NCBI GenBank assembly: GCA_018340375.1
Contig: JAFFJZ010000003.1
Location: 12,896,001-12,960,000, forward strand
Direction: 5' to 3'
Length of the DNA stretch: 64,000 bases
Source of the DNA: Gonatopus flavifemur
Taxonomy: Eukaryota; Arthropoda; Insecta; Hymenoptera; Dryinidae
Shown here in pieces: positions 1-13,000 of the stretch (its first letter is position 1; each line of letters starts with the position of its first letter). A program made the position numbers and the translations under genes. Under the pieces are notes generated by a model. That model was not told where the DNA came from and searched no databases. It was given only the letters and a program-made list of their open reading frames with translations.

Positions 1-5
1 ATTTT

Positions 6-189
6 CTACACTGAGAGAAATTTGGTGCTCCTACTCCGATAACAAGCATACGCGGAGTATTTAGAGTAGCAGTGGGGCGGGTAAAACGCAGTAGCTACTC
101 CGTTTCAGTGCGTAGACCATCCTCACTGATGGGCGCTGCTGTCCCTCTGAGCCGAGGATAACCTGTGCGTCAAATTTCTCTCAGTGTAG
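6..189. mobile_element. 184-bp MITE with perfect 19-bp terminal inverted repeats
   Basis: The ends at 6-24 and 171-189 are exact reverse complements (CTACACTGAGAGAAATTTG). The interior is GC-rich, noncoding and not itself palindromic. If the true ends are CACTG and CAGTG (9-186), the flanks carry TA on both sides, which would fit a 2-bp target duplication. It lies 37 nt inside the intron downstream of Tmtc2 exon D. Confidence 0.75.
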
Positions 190-226
190 CTGAGATTTCT
201 ACTTGGGTATAAGGATATATACCTAC

Positions 227-311
227 CATAATGATGATGTACACTGGGGTCATCAGGGGCTAATCTTCGGGCTCTCAAAAACCATCTCTCAGCTTCCAAA
301 ATACGGCTGGA
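227..311 (-). CDS. Tmtc2: Tmtc2 internal exon D (second half of a TPR)
   Basis: This 85-nt exon encodes 28 full codons and the first base of a glycine codon. It reads SSRILEAERWFLRARRLAPD and ends SVHHHY. The acceptor is TTGTTCACAG and the donor GTAGGT. It follows exon C in phase 0, giving LLARN-SSRILEAE, which parallels LARNSSRASEAE in the fly protein. AERWF and RRLAPDDP form helix B and the cap of the TPR begun in exon C. HHHY(G) starts the next repeat, matching the HHYAEF or MHYGQF segment of relatives. The coding region must continue before position 1. A small inverted-repeat transposon begins 37 nt inside the following intron. Confidence 0.9.
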
Positions 312-1268
312 CTGTGAACAATAGGAAAATTTCCAATCTCAATCTCCAACATCATGAAATATTTATTCAGAACGAATTCATGAAGATACAAATTCGGTAC
401 ATGAATTATAAAACCTAGAATTGTTATTCAAACAATATGTTTTGAACATCAAATACGATTGTTTCGGGGATGTACTCTGAGGAAGAACTGTAGTTACACT
501 AGTATAGAAAATATAGCTACTGTGACTAAAAACTGTACTTAGACTCATTTTCAGCTACAGTTTTTACTCCCTGTGTAAAAAGAAATAGAACAAGAGAAAT
601 CAATATCGAAGATCGATTCCGATGACATTCCCGGATCATTGATGATATATCGAACAAAGCAAGAGAGCCTCACAGCCGTTATTTTCACGTTTACCAGCGG
701 AAATCAATTTATATATCTGATTTTCATCTAGCTGTACAATTGTTGAAGGTGATTACATCGTTTTAAAGCTATAAGCCGATTTCCGGTCAATAGTTCTCGA
801 AGAGCGCCAAGAGCGTAAAACGATCGAGAGAACAGAACGGGGTTTTGATCGGATCGGCTTAACTGCTTATGTAGCCTTTGTCTGTGCTCCGACCTCAGTG
901 ATGTGGGTCACTTAGCGGTCATGCTTTAGTACACGACAGACATCGTATCAAGACTCGGTTCTCTTCGTTCTCTTACGTGCTACATCTACGAAACATCGAA
1001 ACTCGTGTGTCGCGCAATCATCCCTTTGAATACCAATTCTCTATCCGTTCAACGATCAATCGAATTTGTATGTTACAAGATTTCAGAGAATCGTTCTGTT
1101 GTAAAGTATTTGAAAAATCATGAGCGTCTGTATAAGTTATATATATATATGAGGGAACTGAGGAGACAAGATTTGCAATCAACTATTGGATAGTTTAGAG
1201 AGAAGCTGACGAGAGGATGGAAGTGAAAAGCCGACTGGAAAACTAGGTGAGGGTACTTAACTACTTAC
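312..1268 (-). other. Tmtc2 intron between exons C and D
   Basis: This 957-bp intron is bounded by GTAAGT (1263-1268) and CACAG (312-316) read on the minus strand. It is AT-rich. I see no open frame worth reporting and no complete transposon. A short ACTGTAG/CTACAGT inverted pair sits around 487-565. Sequence near 840-990 is a little more GC-rich, but its frames are broken on both strands. Confidence 0.85.
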
Positions 1269-1409
1269 GTTTCGAGCCAAAAGTTTCCCGTAAGTGATGT
1301 GGGCTGGTACGTGGTCAGGCTGGCTGGCCAGACTCGCTTGGAACCACCTTTCGGCCTCAGCGTATTGCTGCAGTCTCGACAATGTCTCTCCCAGAAGATT
1401 GTACACGCT
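1269..1409 (-). CDS. Tmtc2: Tmtc2 internal exon C (TPR unit plus start of the next)
   Basis: This exon has 47 codons, phase 0 on both sides. It starts SVYNLLGETLSRLQQYAEAE and ends AHITYGKLLARN, just before a consensus GTAAGT donor. The acceptor is GTTTTGTAG. The previous exon ends PPQ, so the join reads PPQ-SVYN, matching APQ-SLYN in human TMTC2. The DHVPAHITYGKLL stretch matches the human DHIPAHLTYGKLL segment almost residue for residue. That match is the strongest single piece of evidence for TMTC2. The exon carries one full TPR and the first helix of the next. It lies 25.4 kb downstream of exon B. On the plus strand the same bases read as an unrelated frame with poly-leucine from a GTT repeat, which is a shadow. 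Confidence 0.94.
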
Positions 1410-1494
1410 CTACAAAACACGTTGAATACCTTCATTATTTCTCTTTTTCGTTATATATTCATCCTTCAAATTTATTCTAACGAATATTCCTTTC

Positions 1495-1524
<30 letters not shown>
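1495..1524 (+). repeat. (GTT)n microsatellite
   Basis: About ten TTG units followed by a T run lie within the Tmtc2 intron, 86 bp upstream of exon C's acceptor. On the minus strand the array reads CAA repeats. Confidence 0.9.
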
Positions 1525-1526
<2 letters not shown>

Positions 1527-4047
1527 TTTTTCTACATTGAAAATCATTTTCCATGTTCTACTTTTCATTTGAAATTTATTTTTTCCTCTTGCGAGTTTCT
1601 CTCTGAAGTACATTAGGATTCACTCTGTTCATTGTTCTCAATGAACATATAATAAACATTATTATAACCACAGCATTCTCTGTTATCGAAATAATATTTA
1701 TCAGAACTAATTATCTGGGGGATGTAAATAACAGTTACTCGTACAATTTCCTCATATGCTCTCGGGCTGCTTAAACGCATGAGACTGTGTATCAGTAATT
1801 TGATATGATCATGATGGTTTCGTTATGGAGAGTACTATGTATTTCTTCAGGATACTACAGTGAACTCATTAGTAATATTATAATATTCCATTCGGTTGTT
1901 TTTTTGATGATGTATATTATTTAATGGAGTTTCATATACCATTTGATAGGAAATCTGAGCCAATGGTATACGAGTTGAATATAATTCCCAATCGTTTGTT
2001 GTGAACAAATACTATTCATGAATGGAACAAGAATTTCCAAATTTGCATAAGCAGGAACTGTGAATTGAATCCTCTTCGATGGTAAGGTAAATGGCTATAA
2101 TTTCGTCACGTTAGTACTTGAGATGGATATTATTTCGTCAGAGTGTCATAAAATTGATGAATCAAGCTCTTGTGAGCAAATGATGAAGCGTCACAAATGA
2201 AATTCAGCCATGAAATGAGCTCAGTGCTGTGACGAAGATATAGTCATTTACCTCAGCTGATTATAAAGTTTGTGATTGATGAAAATTTTCAACAAATGAA
2301 GAGTACTAATCTTGAAAAATAGAATTCGATTGATAATATCGAGCAAACAAGGTGCTGCAAAACGTGAATCTCTCTCACGATGTATATATATTATCACCCC
2401 CTGAGAAAACAGAATCCAATTCTTTTACAATAACACCCCCACAACATTTCTCGTATTTTCAAAATGTCAGATCAATATTGAGATTGTAAATTGGGGAAAA
2501 AACCTCATCGAACGGAAGTAGAGATAATTATTCTTCGCAAACGTGAAATGTTCAGCATTGAGAACTTTTCATTCCCATACGCAATTCGAAAACCGATACA
2601 ACTGCATGCCCGTATCGAGACAATCAATCGTAACTCCAGCTTCTTTGTTTTAAAATTGAAAAAAAAGAAAAAGAAACACACGAACAGAAAGAAATATACG
2701 TAAAAAAATTGCACATATGAAAAAGAACAAAGAAAAGAATAAATGTTTGTTCGAACGGAAAACTGAAACGCTTCGTTTCTCTTTGATCAATGGACTATTT
2801 CAATAAATGAAAAAGTAAGTATTCAATCTTCCAATGCCCTTTACTCCAGATAATTTTCCGGTCAATCTCCCAATCCAGGATTTCCGTTCTCAGTGACAAA
2901 CGACATATCATTAATCGTTTGACAATAGTATCATTAATATATTTCCCCTCATCAGGTCTGCGACCGATGTGTGTGCGTTGGCGTGAAATGAATTCCCGCA
3001 AGAAAAGGAAGAAAATAAGAAGAAAAAGGAGGCGAAAAAAAGGAGTAAAACAAGGATAATTGGCTTGGTCGGGTTAGGAAGTTTTCTGATTTTCTGAGCC
3101 GACAGCTGCCGCTAATGGCTGACAAAACTCAAAGAACTGCCACTCGTGGCGCCGGTGTAGAACACGTATACTAATATGCGGACCCACTTCTCCTGCATGT
3201 AGGTGCTGCGTGAAACAAAGCAGAGAGAATAGAGGAAGAAGAAGTGGAGGAAGAAGCAGCGAAGTTCGATTTGAGGATCAAGGTAACTACCGTCGAACCT
3301 TTTTCCTTTCCTTCTTCTTCTTCGTATACACTCATATAGTGTACAGCATAACACGGAAGATCGAACCACGCTCACTTCGAACCACCGGGAATTGTAGGCT
3401 AAAACTTTTATGATTTTGTTCTGGAGTACGGAACGGAGAGTATGGAAGACAAATGACACAAAACTAGAGAGAGTGTCGGAAAAGGAACGAGGTCAAACAT
3501 TCAACCGACTCACTCGACAAACTCGATTGCTCGAAACGTTCTGTGACTCAATGGATTTCTTCAGACGCTTTATGAAAGAAACAAAAAGCGTATACGGATT
3601 TTTCAAGCAATTCTATAATTCATTCCTTGATTTCAGAAATTATCCCTTCTAACCCTTGGAACTCTGGGAGTATTTATTCAGGAAAAGCAGGGGTTGATTT
3701 TTAATACACGTTTCGAATATCAATTACAATTGTATTTTCTAATAGCTTCGCTTGGCAGATCAGTTGCAGATGCGTTACAGGTCGAAGATCTGTAGAAAAG
3801 TTTCAAAAACTTTTCTGACAAGTTCAACACCTCCCGTGAAAGAAATTTGAGAATATTTCCTCTTTCCAAAAATGCAGAAGCTGGTTTTTCGGTACGATTG
3901 ATAAAACCATTTCTCATTATTCTAAGTAAGCATAGAAATTCTTCAATTTGAATCGATTAAAGTACCAAGAGTCATAACAGCCAGGCTCGTAATGCCATGA
4001 CTGACAATTGCACCATGGTCGGCGTCAAACTTGGTATGCCAAGCCTG

Positions 4048-4266
4048 CTCTCTAAAGAGTGAAAAATCAAGTGTTTCACTCCGTCAAGTCTCAGAAGTGA
4101 GCCAGTCCGCTTCGAGTGGGATTCTCACTCTTTTAAAGTGGCGAATTCACTCTAAAATTGGAGTGACTGAGAGTTTCTAACCTCAAACCTTGGATTTCCA
4201 TTCGAAATTTCGATAAGCTCACTTCTGGCTGCCTAAAGAGTGAAATCTCACAAATTTTAGGAAGTG
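4048..4266 (+). mobile_element. ACTCTCTAAA-family MITE, copy 1
   Basis: It is one of four related ~220-265 bp copies sharing, in order: a CTCTCTAAA-type tip, a GTGAGCCAGTCCGCTTCGAG block, CACTCTTTTA, a GGAGTGACTGAGAGTTT block, an AATTTCGATAAGCTCACTT block, AAGAGTGAAAT, and an ATTTTAG-type tip. It sits inside an older spacer repeat (about 3960-4730) rich in TTGGCCAAG-like words. It is noncoding. Confidence 0.75.
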
Positions 4267-5955
4267 GTTAGCCCAGCCTTGACCAATGCTTGGCCCGTCA
4301 TAGCTGACCAAACCTTGATAGCATCTTGAGCATCAGTGCTAAGACTAAGCATATTTTGTCGTGTTGGATTTCCGATATATATGAAAGCTGAATGCTTAGC
4401 AGAGAACGTTATTATCATCCTAAACATGAACCTAGGTTGATAACATTGTTGATAATTAGGCTACACCCGGTGACAACAAGCATTGGTAACATTGTTGGCC
4501 ATCAAACTACACCTGGTGATGATTCAATAAAACTTGGATGCCAATGAAAAATCTATCCTACTCATTCAACTCAAATTAGTATTCTATATCAATAATGCTA
4601 ACAATATCGATTGCAAGCATAGAAACAATATTGAATTTTAATATTGAACCAAGCTAGGCCCGGTGTTGACTAACATTGACTTAAACTTGGCAGCTTCAGC
4701 GCCAGTCATCTTCTTGATTAATGTTTGGAATACAAAAAATCAATGATCCTGTTTCGTACCTGATTCTCTCTTTCAAGCGCCAAAGGAGACGAATTTTATG
4801 AGTTCCCAATATATTCATCCTCGTATCGGGAATGGATGAAAATCTAATATCGAGTAATTATTGTGGATGAATTGATTGTTATCAGATTTTGTTGAGAATC
4901 GAATGAAACGTAACGCGGTGAAACGCCCCACTGTAATGCGATCCAAATTTGTCATTATCGGCCATTGCTTTTAAATGAAATAACGAAATGAAACGTCGTG
5001 CGCATGATTGGTTATCCATTATGCATGTAATATCAATATCAGTCCGCGCTGAATGATCTGTCGATAATGAAAATTCATGCGAACAATGGAGGAGTGGAAA
5101 CAAAAAAAAAAGAAAATATGAGAACAAACAACAGGGAACGATTTGATCGGAGGATAACGATAAGTTATTTCGTCAATGACGATGATACATCAATTGTGAA
5201 ATATCCAATTCGATAACGAGAAGCGATGACGAATGATTTCATTATCATAAAGATTGTGTATGCCTGTTGTTTGTGTCAACACCTGTAGAGCGAGGGTATA
5301 AAAAAAAAATCTCTTCTGATCACGAGAGCGATAGGTATCGTACACCGATTCTCAGAGGGGATCGCAACACTCTCCAAAACTAGTTCAAGTGAATAATGAC
5401 TCGAAACAATGCGACGAACGAGTAGCGTACGCTCAACACACAGAGGTCCTTCTTTTTCTTCTTAAGCGCTCGCTTCGTACATTCTTCGACGATGTACTTA
5501 CTCTTGACTTCTTTTTTTCCTGTTCTTTAAAGAGCCTCGTACCCTCAACGTGCCACAATATAGAGAAAGAAAGAATGAAGTGGGTTGAGAATTTTCTACA
5601 CGCAAGAGGGACCTTGATAAATATAAGCAATTACTCCCTTACGTCACGTACAAAAGTTATTCCCACTCGAAAATGTGTGCTCGCGTGAAATATGATCTAA
5701 ATGCGTATTTGGGGAGCTTTTCGTTCAGGGATAATTCATTGTCGAGAAAAGATAGATAATATGCATTTGATTTAACCATCCACAATAAGATATTTCAACA
5801 AATCTCAACGAAATCATCGAGTATATCGACAAGTGGAAGAGATTCGCTTTGAAGTTTCAACCTGATACTGTGCTATCATTTCATCCCGATCATCTTGATT
5901 CGTTCCAATATTATTCTAATATTTCTGTTCTTATTCCAATGAAAATCCAATTGAG

Positions 5956-6060
5956 CGGAATCGCAGTTACCATGGAGACATGGCGGAAACTCTATACGAT
6001 GATCATCACGGAGCTCTGAGTTCGTCGTCGACGTCGTCTTGGGACGTAGATGCAAACTGA
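5956..6060 (+). other. Possible short 3'-terminal exon, or antisense alternative
   Basis: A plus-strand frame after a pyrimidine tract and AG (5955 or 5966) reads RNRSYHGDMAETLYDDHH and ends STSSWDVDAN at TGA. The opposite strand carries an 85-codon frame (6006-6263) ending DDVDDELRAP, also with ordinary codon use. At most one can be real. I recognise neither. Confidence 0.15.
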
Positions 6061-6954
6061 GCCTTGCCAGCCACTCGAGCTTCAATCGAATTATATCTGA
6101 CGATTAATCCTCTCGCTTGGCGCGCGTAATCAGACGCCCGATTGTCCCGCTTGACTCGCTCCTTCTGAGACGAGACTGAGAATTTGAACCGGGAATAATT
6201 TGTATGCGTCAACCGATGGTAGCCCGCACCGAACGTGCAATTATTACCGAATTGGTAGATCAATGTTGTACGAAAGGAGATAGGATGAGCGCCTAACGAA
6301 CAGATCTTGCTATATCATCAAACCCTACTTCCTCTCAGATCATCCCTGATACGTCTTATCGTATATATGCATATATATCCATCAAATTCTTTTCTTTACA
6401 AACAAATTCTTAATTAGATCATTCCTGACGATTAGTCCTTTTGCCTACCGCTTGTGTCCCCTTGATGCAATCAGTCTGTTAATTGCCTCCCCCGACTTGC
6501 AGTTTCTTACTAATTGTTTGCACCGATCCCGAGAATGGTATGCGAATGGGGCAGAACGACGTGAGAGATCTTGTTGCAGCATTCTCCATCTTCACATTCC
6601 TCTTACAGAATTGAGAGACTCTGCAGAGAACAAAAGGAGGGAGGAGATCGTTCACAAAGGAATAGAATGTACAATACTTTGATGTGATTATCTTTGAAAT
6701 CGGAGGACGGGGCGAGAAAAATCTTTGAAAAGATGTTCTGGATTTCATCGGAGATACCATTCATGATCTTTGCTTTCGTTAGTTTCAACATGTTTATTTT
6801 TAATTCATATTCTGTACTTGAAATGCACCTGCTTTGATGCTTTGTCCGAATGATGAGTTTGGTTTTGTTCGTGATCCATGCAAGGATTGACAGGGTTGGA
6901 AAAGCCCCAGCTTGTCCCAGGATTGGATATGTGTTAAGAACAAACCTCTGTTAA

Positions 6955-7791
6955 CCCTAGAATACAACACTGGGGTAATTTTGTACCCCAAAGCGTTTTG
7001 AAAGTTGTACGTGAAGGAGGTATTGCCACATATTGACCCAGGATTCTGACCATAATTCAGTTCAGAGTTCTAAAAGAGGGAAGAGTCGATTAGAACCGTC
7101 AATTTATCTTTTGATTACGATTGATAACAACGCGAAGTGAGCGTGATAACGTTGGCATTTTGTGCGATTGTGGGATAATTCAGTTGAAAAAAAATATACA
7201 TTAATTTTGTTAAGAATGTAACTGATTTTCCCTATTTATGCGGTAAATTTGAACGAAAAGACTGAAAGAAATTAAAAAATGTTTACTCTAAATTCCTCAG
7301 TATTATTCTAACAAAAATGAAAATGGTGAAAAATTATATTTGCATATGAATAGATGTTTTCATAACATTTACATTGACTTTCGTCCTTTTTTGAGGATCA
7401 TCAATTTTCTCAACTTTCATGTTCTCAAATAAATATACTTTTCAAAAGAGAAAATAGAAAATAGAAATTCTGTTTCATCCATGTTCTAGATGATTGTTCC
7501 AAGTTTCCGAATGTTCTTGGATATTTTAAATCGGATGGAAATTCGAAAAGTTACGGTCATTTTCTGGAAAAAATTCAAATTGTCATTTTTTGCGATTTAT
7601 TTTCGCTTTAAACTGATATTTTGCAATTTCTCCATCACATTTTTGGATTGAGATTCATACTATTGTCTTTGTCTTGGAAAAAAAAACGAAGAAATTGATG
7701 TGTTGTGAAATTCGTTTCCCATGATGAATATTTGCGGAAATCGCGTTCAAAGGCGTGGGGTAAGAAAACCCCCCAGTGTTGTGTTCCAGGG
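6955..7791. mobile_element. piggyBac-like non-autonomous element with TTAA target duplication
   Basis: TTAA stands directly outside both ends (6951-6954 and 7792-7795). The left end reads CCCTAGAATACAACACTGGG and the right end, reverse complemented, CCCTGGAACACAACACTGGG. The inverted repeats run about 36 bp with 29 matches. TTAA duplication plus CCCTAGA-type tips is the signature of the piggyBac superfamily. The 837-bp body is AT-rich and has no transposase-sized frame, so it would depend on a transposase made elsewhere. Seven mismatches between the tips suggest it is not very recent. Confidence 0.85.
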
Positions 7792-7876
7792 TTAAGGATA
7801 ATTGGACCAATATTGTTCTATGATTACCCCACTGTTTCCAATGGATAGTTAGTCATGGTACATTTGTTCATATCTT

Positions 7877-8051
7877 CACTCAGAGAAGAGAATAGTTGGG
7901 AAAGAACTCAACTACAACTGATAACAAGTCACTATTTGGATTTGTTACGTTTACAATGGAATAGTTAGTAAAACCATTAATCAGCTCATTATTCATAGTT
8001 GAGTCCTTTCCCAACTATTACTATTGATTTACTATTCTTTTTCTCTCAGTG
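7877..8051. mobile_element. CACTC...CAGTG small inverted-repeat element
   Basis: The left end (CACTCAGAGAAGAGAATAGT) and the right end (ACTATTCTTTTTCTCTCAGTG) are imperfect inverted repeats. A second inverted pair lies inside, AGTTGGGAAAGAACTCAACT against AGTTGAGTCCTTTCCCAACT. The length is 175 bp and it is noncoding. It begins only about 85 bp from the piggyBac-like element. Confidence 0.6.
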
Positions 8052-8640
8052 TTCAGAATGGCCTTGCAGTTGGTACAAGATTGGCACAAGCTTGGTACAA
8101 ATTCTCGTTATTGAGAACAATCAAGCCAATGTTGTCCACATGAGTGGCACAATGTTTCCAATTAGTTACCAAATTTCGAGTCCACAATGATTACAAACTT
8201 GTGCATATTCATCGGGCCAAGACTGGCTCAATCTTCTCTCCGTGATAAGCCCTACATCCTAGTTTCACACATCAAGTTAGATATAGTTGATCCAAATGAG
8301 AATAAAACTTGACTCAATGATAAACGGCGGCTTTTAAATGTGATCATACACGGAAATCAATTGATCTCGAAGAACTTTTTACAGGATTTCAAGATGTTTT
8401 TTCCATGAAGGTATTGACGATGCTGAAAAAAACTCAATCTTGTCCCAGTCTTGAAACATTTAATCCAGCAATTCAATCAACATCTGTGATGCAAGAAGCA
8501 TTGGTTGATGATTGGCAAATCATTTGGATCAGACTTGAAAAATCCATAGTCCTAAGCCTGGGCTAAGTTTGGTGAATTGTTCGAGATAAATCTCGGCAGG
8601 TCCTGGGCCAGGCTTCGTTCATGATTAGGCCATTGGTCGC
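8040..8640. repeat. Spacer-type repeat with TTGGCACAAG-like words
   Basis: Words such as CAGTTGGTACAAGATTGGCA, AAGCTTGGTACAAAT, GGGCCAAGACTGGCTCAAT and GGTCCTGGGCCAGGCTTCG recur at irregular spacing. The style matches 3960-4730 and 6890-6950. There is no open frame of note. Confidence 0.35.
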
Positions 8641-9793
8641 ATACACAAATAAGAAAATCTGAAAGAGAGCCATTTTCTAGTTCAGAAGTTTTGATTTGTT
8701 GTTTTTGTTATAAAAGTTCAATGCAAGAATTTATTCGACAACATATTCGCAAGCGAACCAATGGAATATCAAAATTATCTTTCCTCAGAACTTTCTGAAA
8801 ATATACATCATTACGACTGTGACTTTTTGGAAAGAATATTATAGAAACTCAACATCAGTCAAGCAGATTTAGGAACTGATGAATTGTTTCAAAATTTTAT
8901 GAGAATATATGATATTCTTTAGCGGTATTTGGCCATTTATGAGATTTTTGTTTAACGAGGAAATGAAAATTCCTCAAAGAGAGAAATTAAGCAGCTTAGC
9001 TGTCGTATCATTCCATCCTTTGTGAAAACTTTTAAGCCGCTTCGTTTGGTATCACCATTCCAAGTTATGAATTCGTTTTCAGTAACATTATTTCGAAAAA
9101 ATATTCGTTGGTCGATTACAATTCAAGGGTTTCTTCAAATCACTTGATTTTCAAACACGATAAACAAATCCTTTCCATTCGATAACGTTTCGGAACAAAA
9201 TTTTAAAAAGGTTACAAAAAGATTGATAGTGAATTATCAAATATTCTATAAAAATTTCATAATTTTCGTTAGGAGCAGTGCTGTGCGATGCATTAAATTT
9301 GAATAATTGTACCATAACACATAAATTCTTTGATAACCGTTCCAATTTTCACCGTTCTACAAACCATAAGCAACTGTACAAACGTATACGTTATCATGTA
9401 TCATCCAGTTAAATAGATATATTAGGGAGAATTGTGTAATTTCACACATAGATATATGAAACGTTGTTAATAAAATTTGAAATTATCCACACAGGAGCTC
9501 GACTGCATTCTACGAATCACAAATTTCGAGAAGTTTCTCACGTGGGACCCATTCGAACTTGGATTATATATCTGTGTTGTAAATATGACTGTTTTGTATC
9601 AACTCATTCGTGCCTCTGCGTTAGTAATACAACGCATTCTGGATTTTCAACGTATGTCATCATTAGAGATACACCAACAACACATTTCACATTATTTCTA
9701 TCATCAACTTTGGGATTTCTTTGCAATACCCATTCACGTGATTATTGAAATACAAATATTAGGAAACAATCAGGAATATTTTGCATAAAAATA

Positions 9794-10029
9794 CACTGAA
9801 AGAAAAAATTTCCGGGAACAATAAAATATTTAGTTGAATTGAATAAACTTTCATTGACTCAATTAAATAACTGTTTCCATTGATGAAATATTTCATAAGA
9901 TATTAAATATTTGTTTGGTTGAATAAATATTTAATCGAGGCAATGAAAGTTTATTCAAATCAATTAAGTATTTTATGGCGACTATTCAACTAAATATTTT
10001 ATTGTTCCCGGCAATTTTTTCCCTCAGTG
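9794..10029. mobile_element. CACTG...CAGTG foldback element, 236 bp
   Basis: Each end carries roughly 45 bp of inverted repeat (CACTGAAAGAAAAAATTTCC ... with GGGAACAATAAAATATTTAG inside). The interior is a chain of ATTTAATTGAATAAA-like words that can also fold back. No target duplication is obvious. The AT-rich interior resembles the sequence at 20818-21026. Confidence 0.65.
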
Positions 10030-13000
10030 CATACAAGTAAATATAAAAATCCTTCAATTTGTATCTCCAAATGAAATTTCTTGTGAAATTTTAGAAATTT
10101 TACAAACAAAAATACTATACATAAAAATGTCAGTGCAAGAAATTAGTTCTCTCACGTATCAAGTGGAACCAACTTTTACGCTGAGAAAAATTTGTGGCAT
10201 TCCTTTGAAAAAGGATATCCTTTCAAAAGAACATTAATTAAAGTTCGCATTTATTTCGAGCACACCATTTTCTTGCCGCTTCTTCGAATGTTACAAAGCA
10301 CGTACGGAGTCGTTCATTTCCAAATAATATACTCTCTCCCAGGACCTTTTCCACCCCCAAATAAATACCCCTCCGATCCTTTTTTCAACAATCGAAAATT
10401 GATACAATGTACATTTTTTCTTTTTTTTTTTGAGCGAAGGAGAAAACCATCTCATCTCAATTTCAAATTCTCACTATGCCATTGTATTCGAGAATAAAAT
10501 TCTTTGGGGAGAGAAACAAACTCGATTTCAAATAATGGATGCATGAATTCCTCGCCGAGGATGAGACGACTAATTAAAATCAGCCTCAAGTATTCGTTCT
10601 CTTTTCTCAACGAGAGTCCCACAAACGAAAGAACGTACGAACGATACGGGTAATTATGTGATTAAAACAAAAAGCCGCTGTAAAGCAAACGAGAAGTACT
10701 TTACCACAAAAGATTATCGAACATCGATACGAGACGGAGTTTTTTTCATTATACACGTCGCCGACGTGTGTACGATTGAGAGGTATTTGTCGATCGGAGT
10801 GACGGAAATGATGTTATTGTGAGGAACAATGGGAAAATCGAGTCCATGTTCTCGAATGGATTTCGATACGAGGGTTATAAACAAAAGATTTGAACGATGA
10901 AATTTTGGATCGTATGGATCTAGCATTCCCATTCATTATCCCCGAAAAATCAATGATTTCTAATACATATTTCACATCGTCCACTTTGCGACATCGTTCA
11001 ATTTTTTCTCGCTGTTGGTTGGAAGAGAAAATGAGAAAAGAAGGCTTGGGCCATCGCGATAAAACATCGGAAACTCCGGTGTAATCTTGCAAGCAATGTT
11101 TTACCCTGTAGCCCGCACAAAGACCATTTCATATGGATGTAAAAGCGCGCGCGTGTGGATGTGTGTGTGTGGGTGTGGGAGTGTTGATATAGGATATCAC
11201 GTGCATATATGGGTGCCGGGAGTTGGTACGCGCGTTCTCGTAAAGTCCTAAGAGATATCGCGTCGACGATTAGACCCTCGTTTCGAAAACTAAATTTCAC
11301 CCACCAGGGACTTGGCGTTCTATTTTTTTTCCTCTCTACTTTCTTTTCCCATCTACCATCAACAACACGTCCCACATTTTGGACCATACTGAAATCTTTA
11401 CCAAGTATAAGACTAGCATCCCCCTTCGATTGGACTCGTCCGTCCGCCACTTGAACTTTTTTCCTACGCTTCCTTCTTCTTCTTCTTCTCTTCTTTATTC
11501 TTCGGTGGAGCCCGTTTCTCACTTAACGTTCGATAGCACGTGGCACCAAACTTTCGTGATTTTTCGTTGGAGATAAGTATAAGTGGCCCGAATATCGTCC
11601 ACTGTGTGGTCGTTAATACGTTCCCGAGATGAAATTTTTGCAATTTTTCTCAAGAAGCTTGGAGATTAACGCGTGGATGAAAAATGAAACGAGAATGAGA
11701 GATTTTGAGGTACCGAATGACGAGGGTGTTGAATTTATTTTGATCTTATCGTTTGATTATCGAGAGTGTATTATACCTACCTTTTGATTGAAATATATCG
11801 CGGTGGAGTTGAATTTTAATGAAGAAATTTTGACGGAAAGTCAGCTACCATGATTTTTTTTCAAAAAAAAGAAAAGAAGTCTGGAATGAGCACGATGAAA
11901 ATGTCCGTTCCCTTCTTATTTCTCTTTTCCTTTTCTTTTCCACGCTCGGCATTCTCATAATAATTTTCTGTTATGAACAGAAACGGGAAATATGGGTCAC
12001 CCTTTCGGTGAGAAGCATTTTTAGCTTCTAGGGCAACAGGAGAGGGAGAAGAAGGGTCTAAAAACTAAAACATCGTGGCAACGAAATACGTGGCATCAGG
12101 AACAAAGGGTGATATTCACGTAAAGGCAAAAGTGTTTAATTCGAGCGAGTGCCAACCGTGGTAGTGCCACGCTCTAGCAACGCGTACACTCTTCTATACT
12201 TTCTTCTTTTTTTTCCTTGCAGGTTTTAGCCAAGGTATACTACGTAACAGTTATGCTGGAATCCTGCGAGGGGTGAAGAGGAGAAAGAAAGAGAAAGCAA
12301 AGATGATGAGAAAAAACGAGAGAGGGAGAGAGTTGGACGATGCACAATGGACGTTCTTCTGGAAGATTAAAGTGCGCCGACACCGTGGCGGCGAGTGGTG
12401 CCGGGGAATGGCTCGCGTTAAAATTAAAATTGCACACAAAAACCTAGAAAGGTGGATAGAAGATAGAACGCCCGCAGGTACTGCGAGCACCGAACAGAGA
12501 AAAAGACATTGTCTGTACACATAGAATGAGAAGCTGGTTTGTAATTTAAAAGCGCCTAGGCGGCTTTCAACGTTCCGCCAACGTGTTCCTCAGGAAGAAG
12601 AAAGAACCACCAGGTATCTGGTTAGAACTTGTAACCGTGTAAGATACAATACACAAAAATACAATATCCCAGTTATTGTGTTCTGAACTGACAGTGTTGT
12701 ACAAAACCTTCACATCTCTGCGTATTGCCTTCGCCTGTGGTTGGATTTTCTTTAGAGAATATTCTATGAGATTTAAGTAGTTCGCCGTTAGGAAGATTAA
12801 AGGAAAAAAAAACACAGTCGAGACGATCACGTGACTGTCTCTCTTGGATTAAAATTGTTTTTGTCGAATGAGTCAAAGACAAGACTCGAAGCGATATCAA
12901 GCTTCATCAATATCTCCTTCGTTGTTCGTTGCAGGAATTCCACTCGACTTATTGACAAGGGGAGAATAATACACGTGGAGGAAAAATGAACACTATTCTA

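Noticed and set aside
10998..11522. 174-codon minus frame with an Arg-rich start and a HTHTHT run
   Set aside because: The length comes from a CTT/CTTT array and a GT microsatellite read through; there is no domain or splice support.
12222..12275. Plus frame VLAKVYYVTVMLESCEG after a strong TTGCAG acceptor
   Set aside because: The acceptor is good, but 17 codons with no upstream exon in reach is not enough to call a gene.
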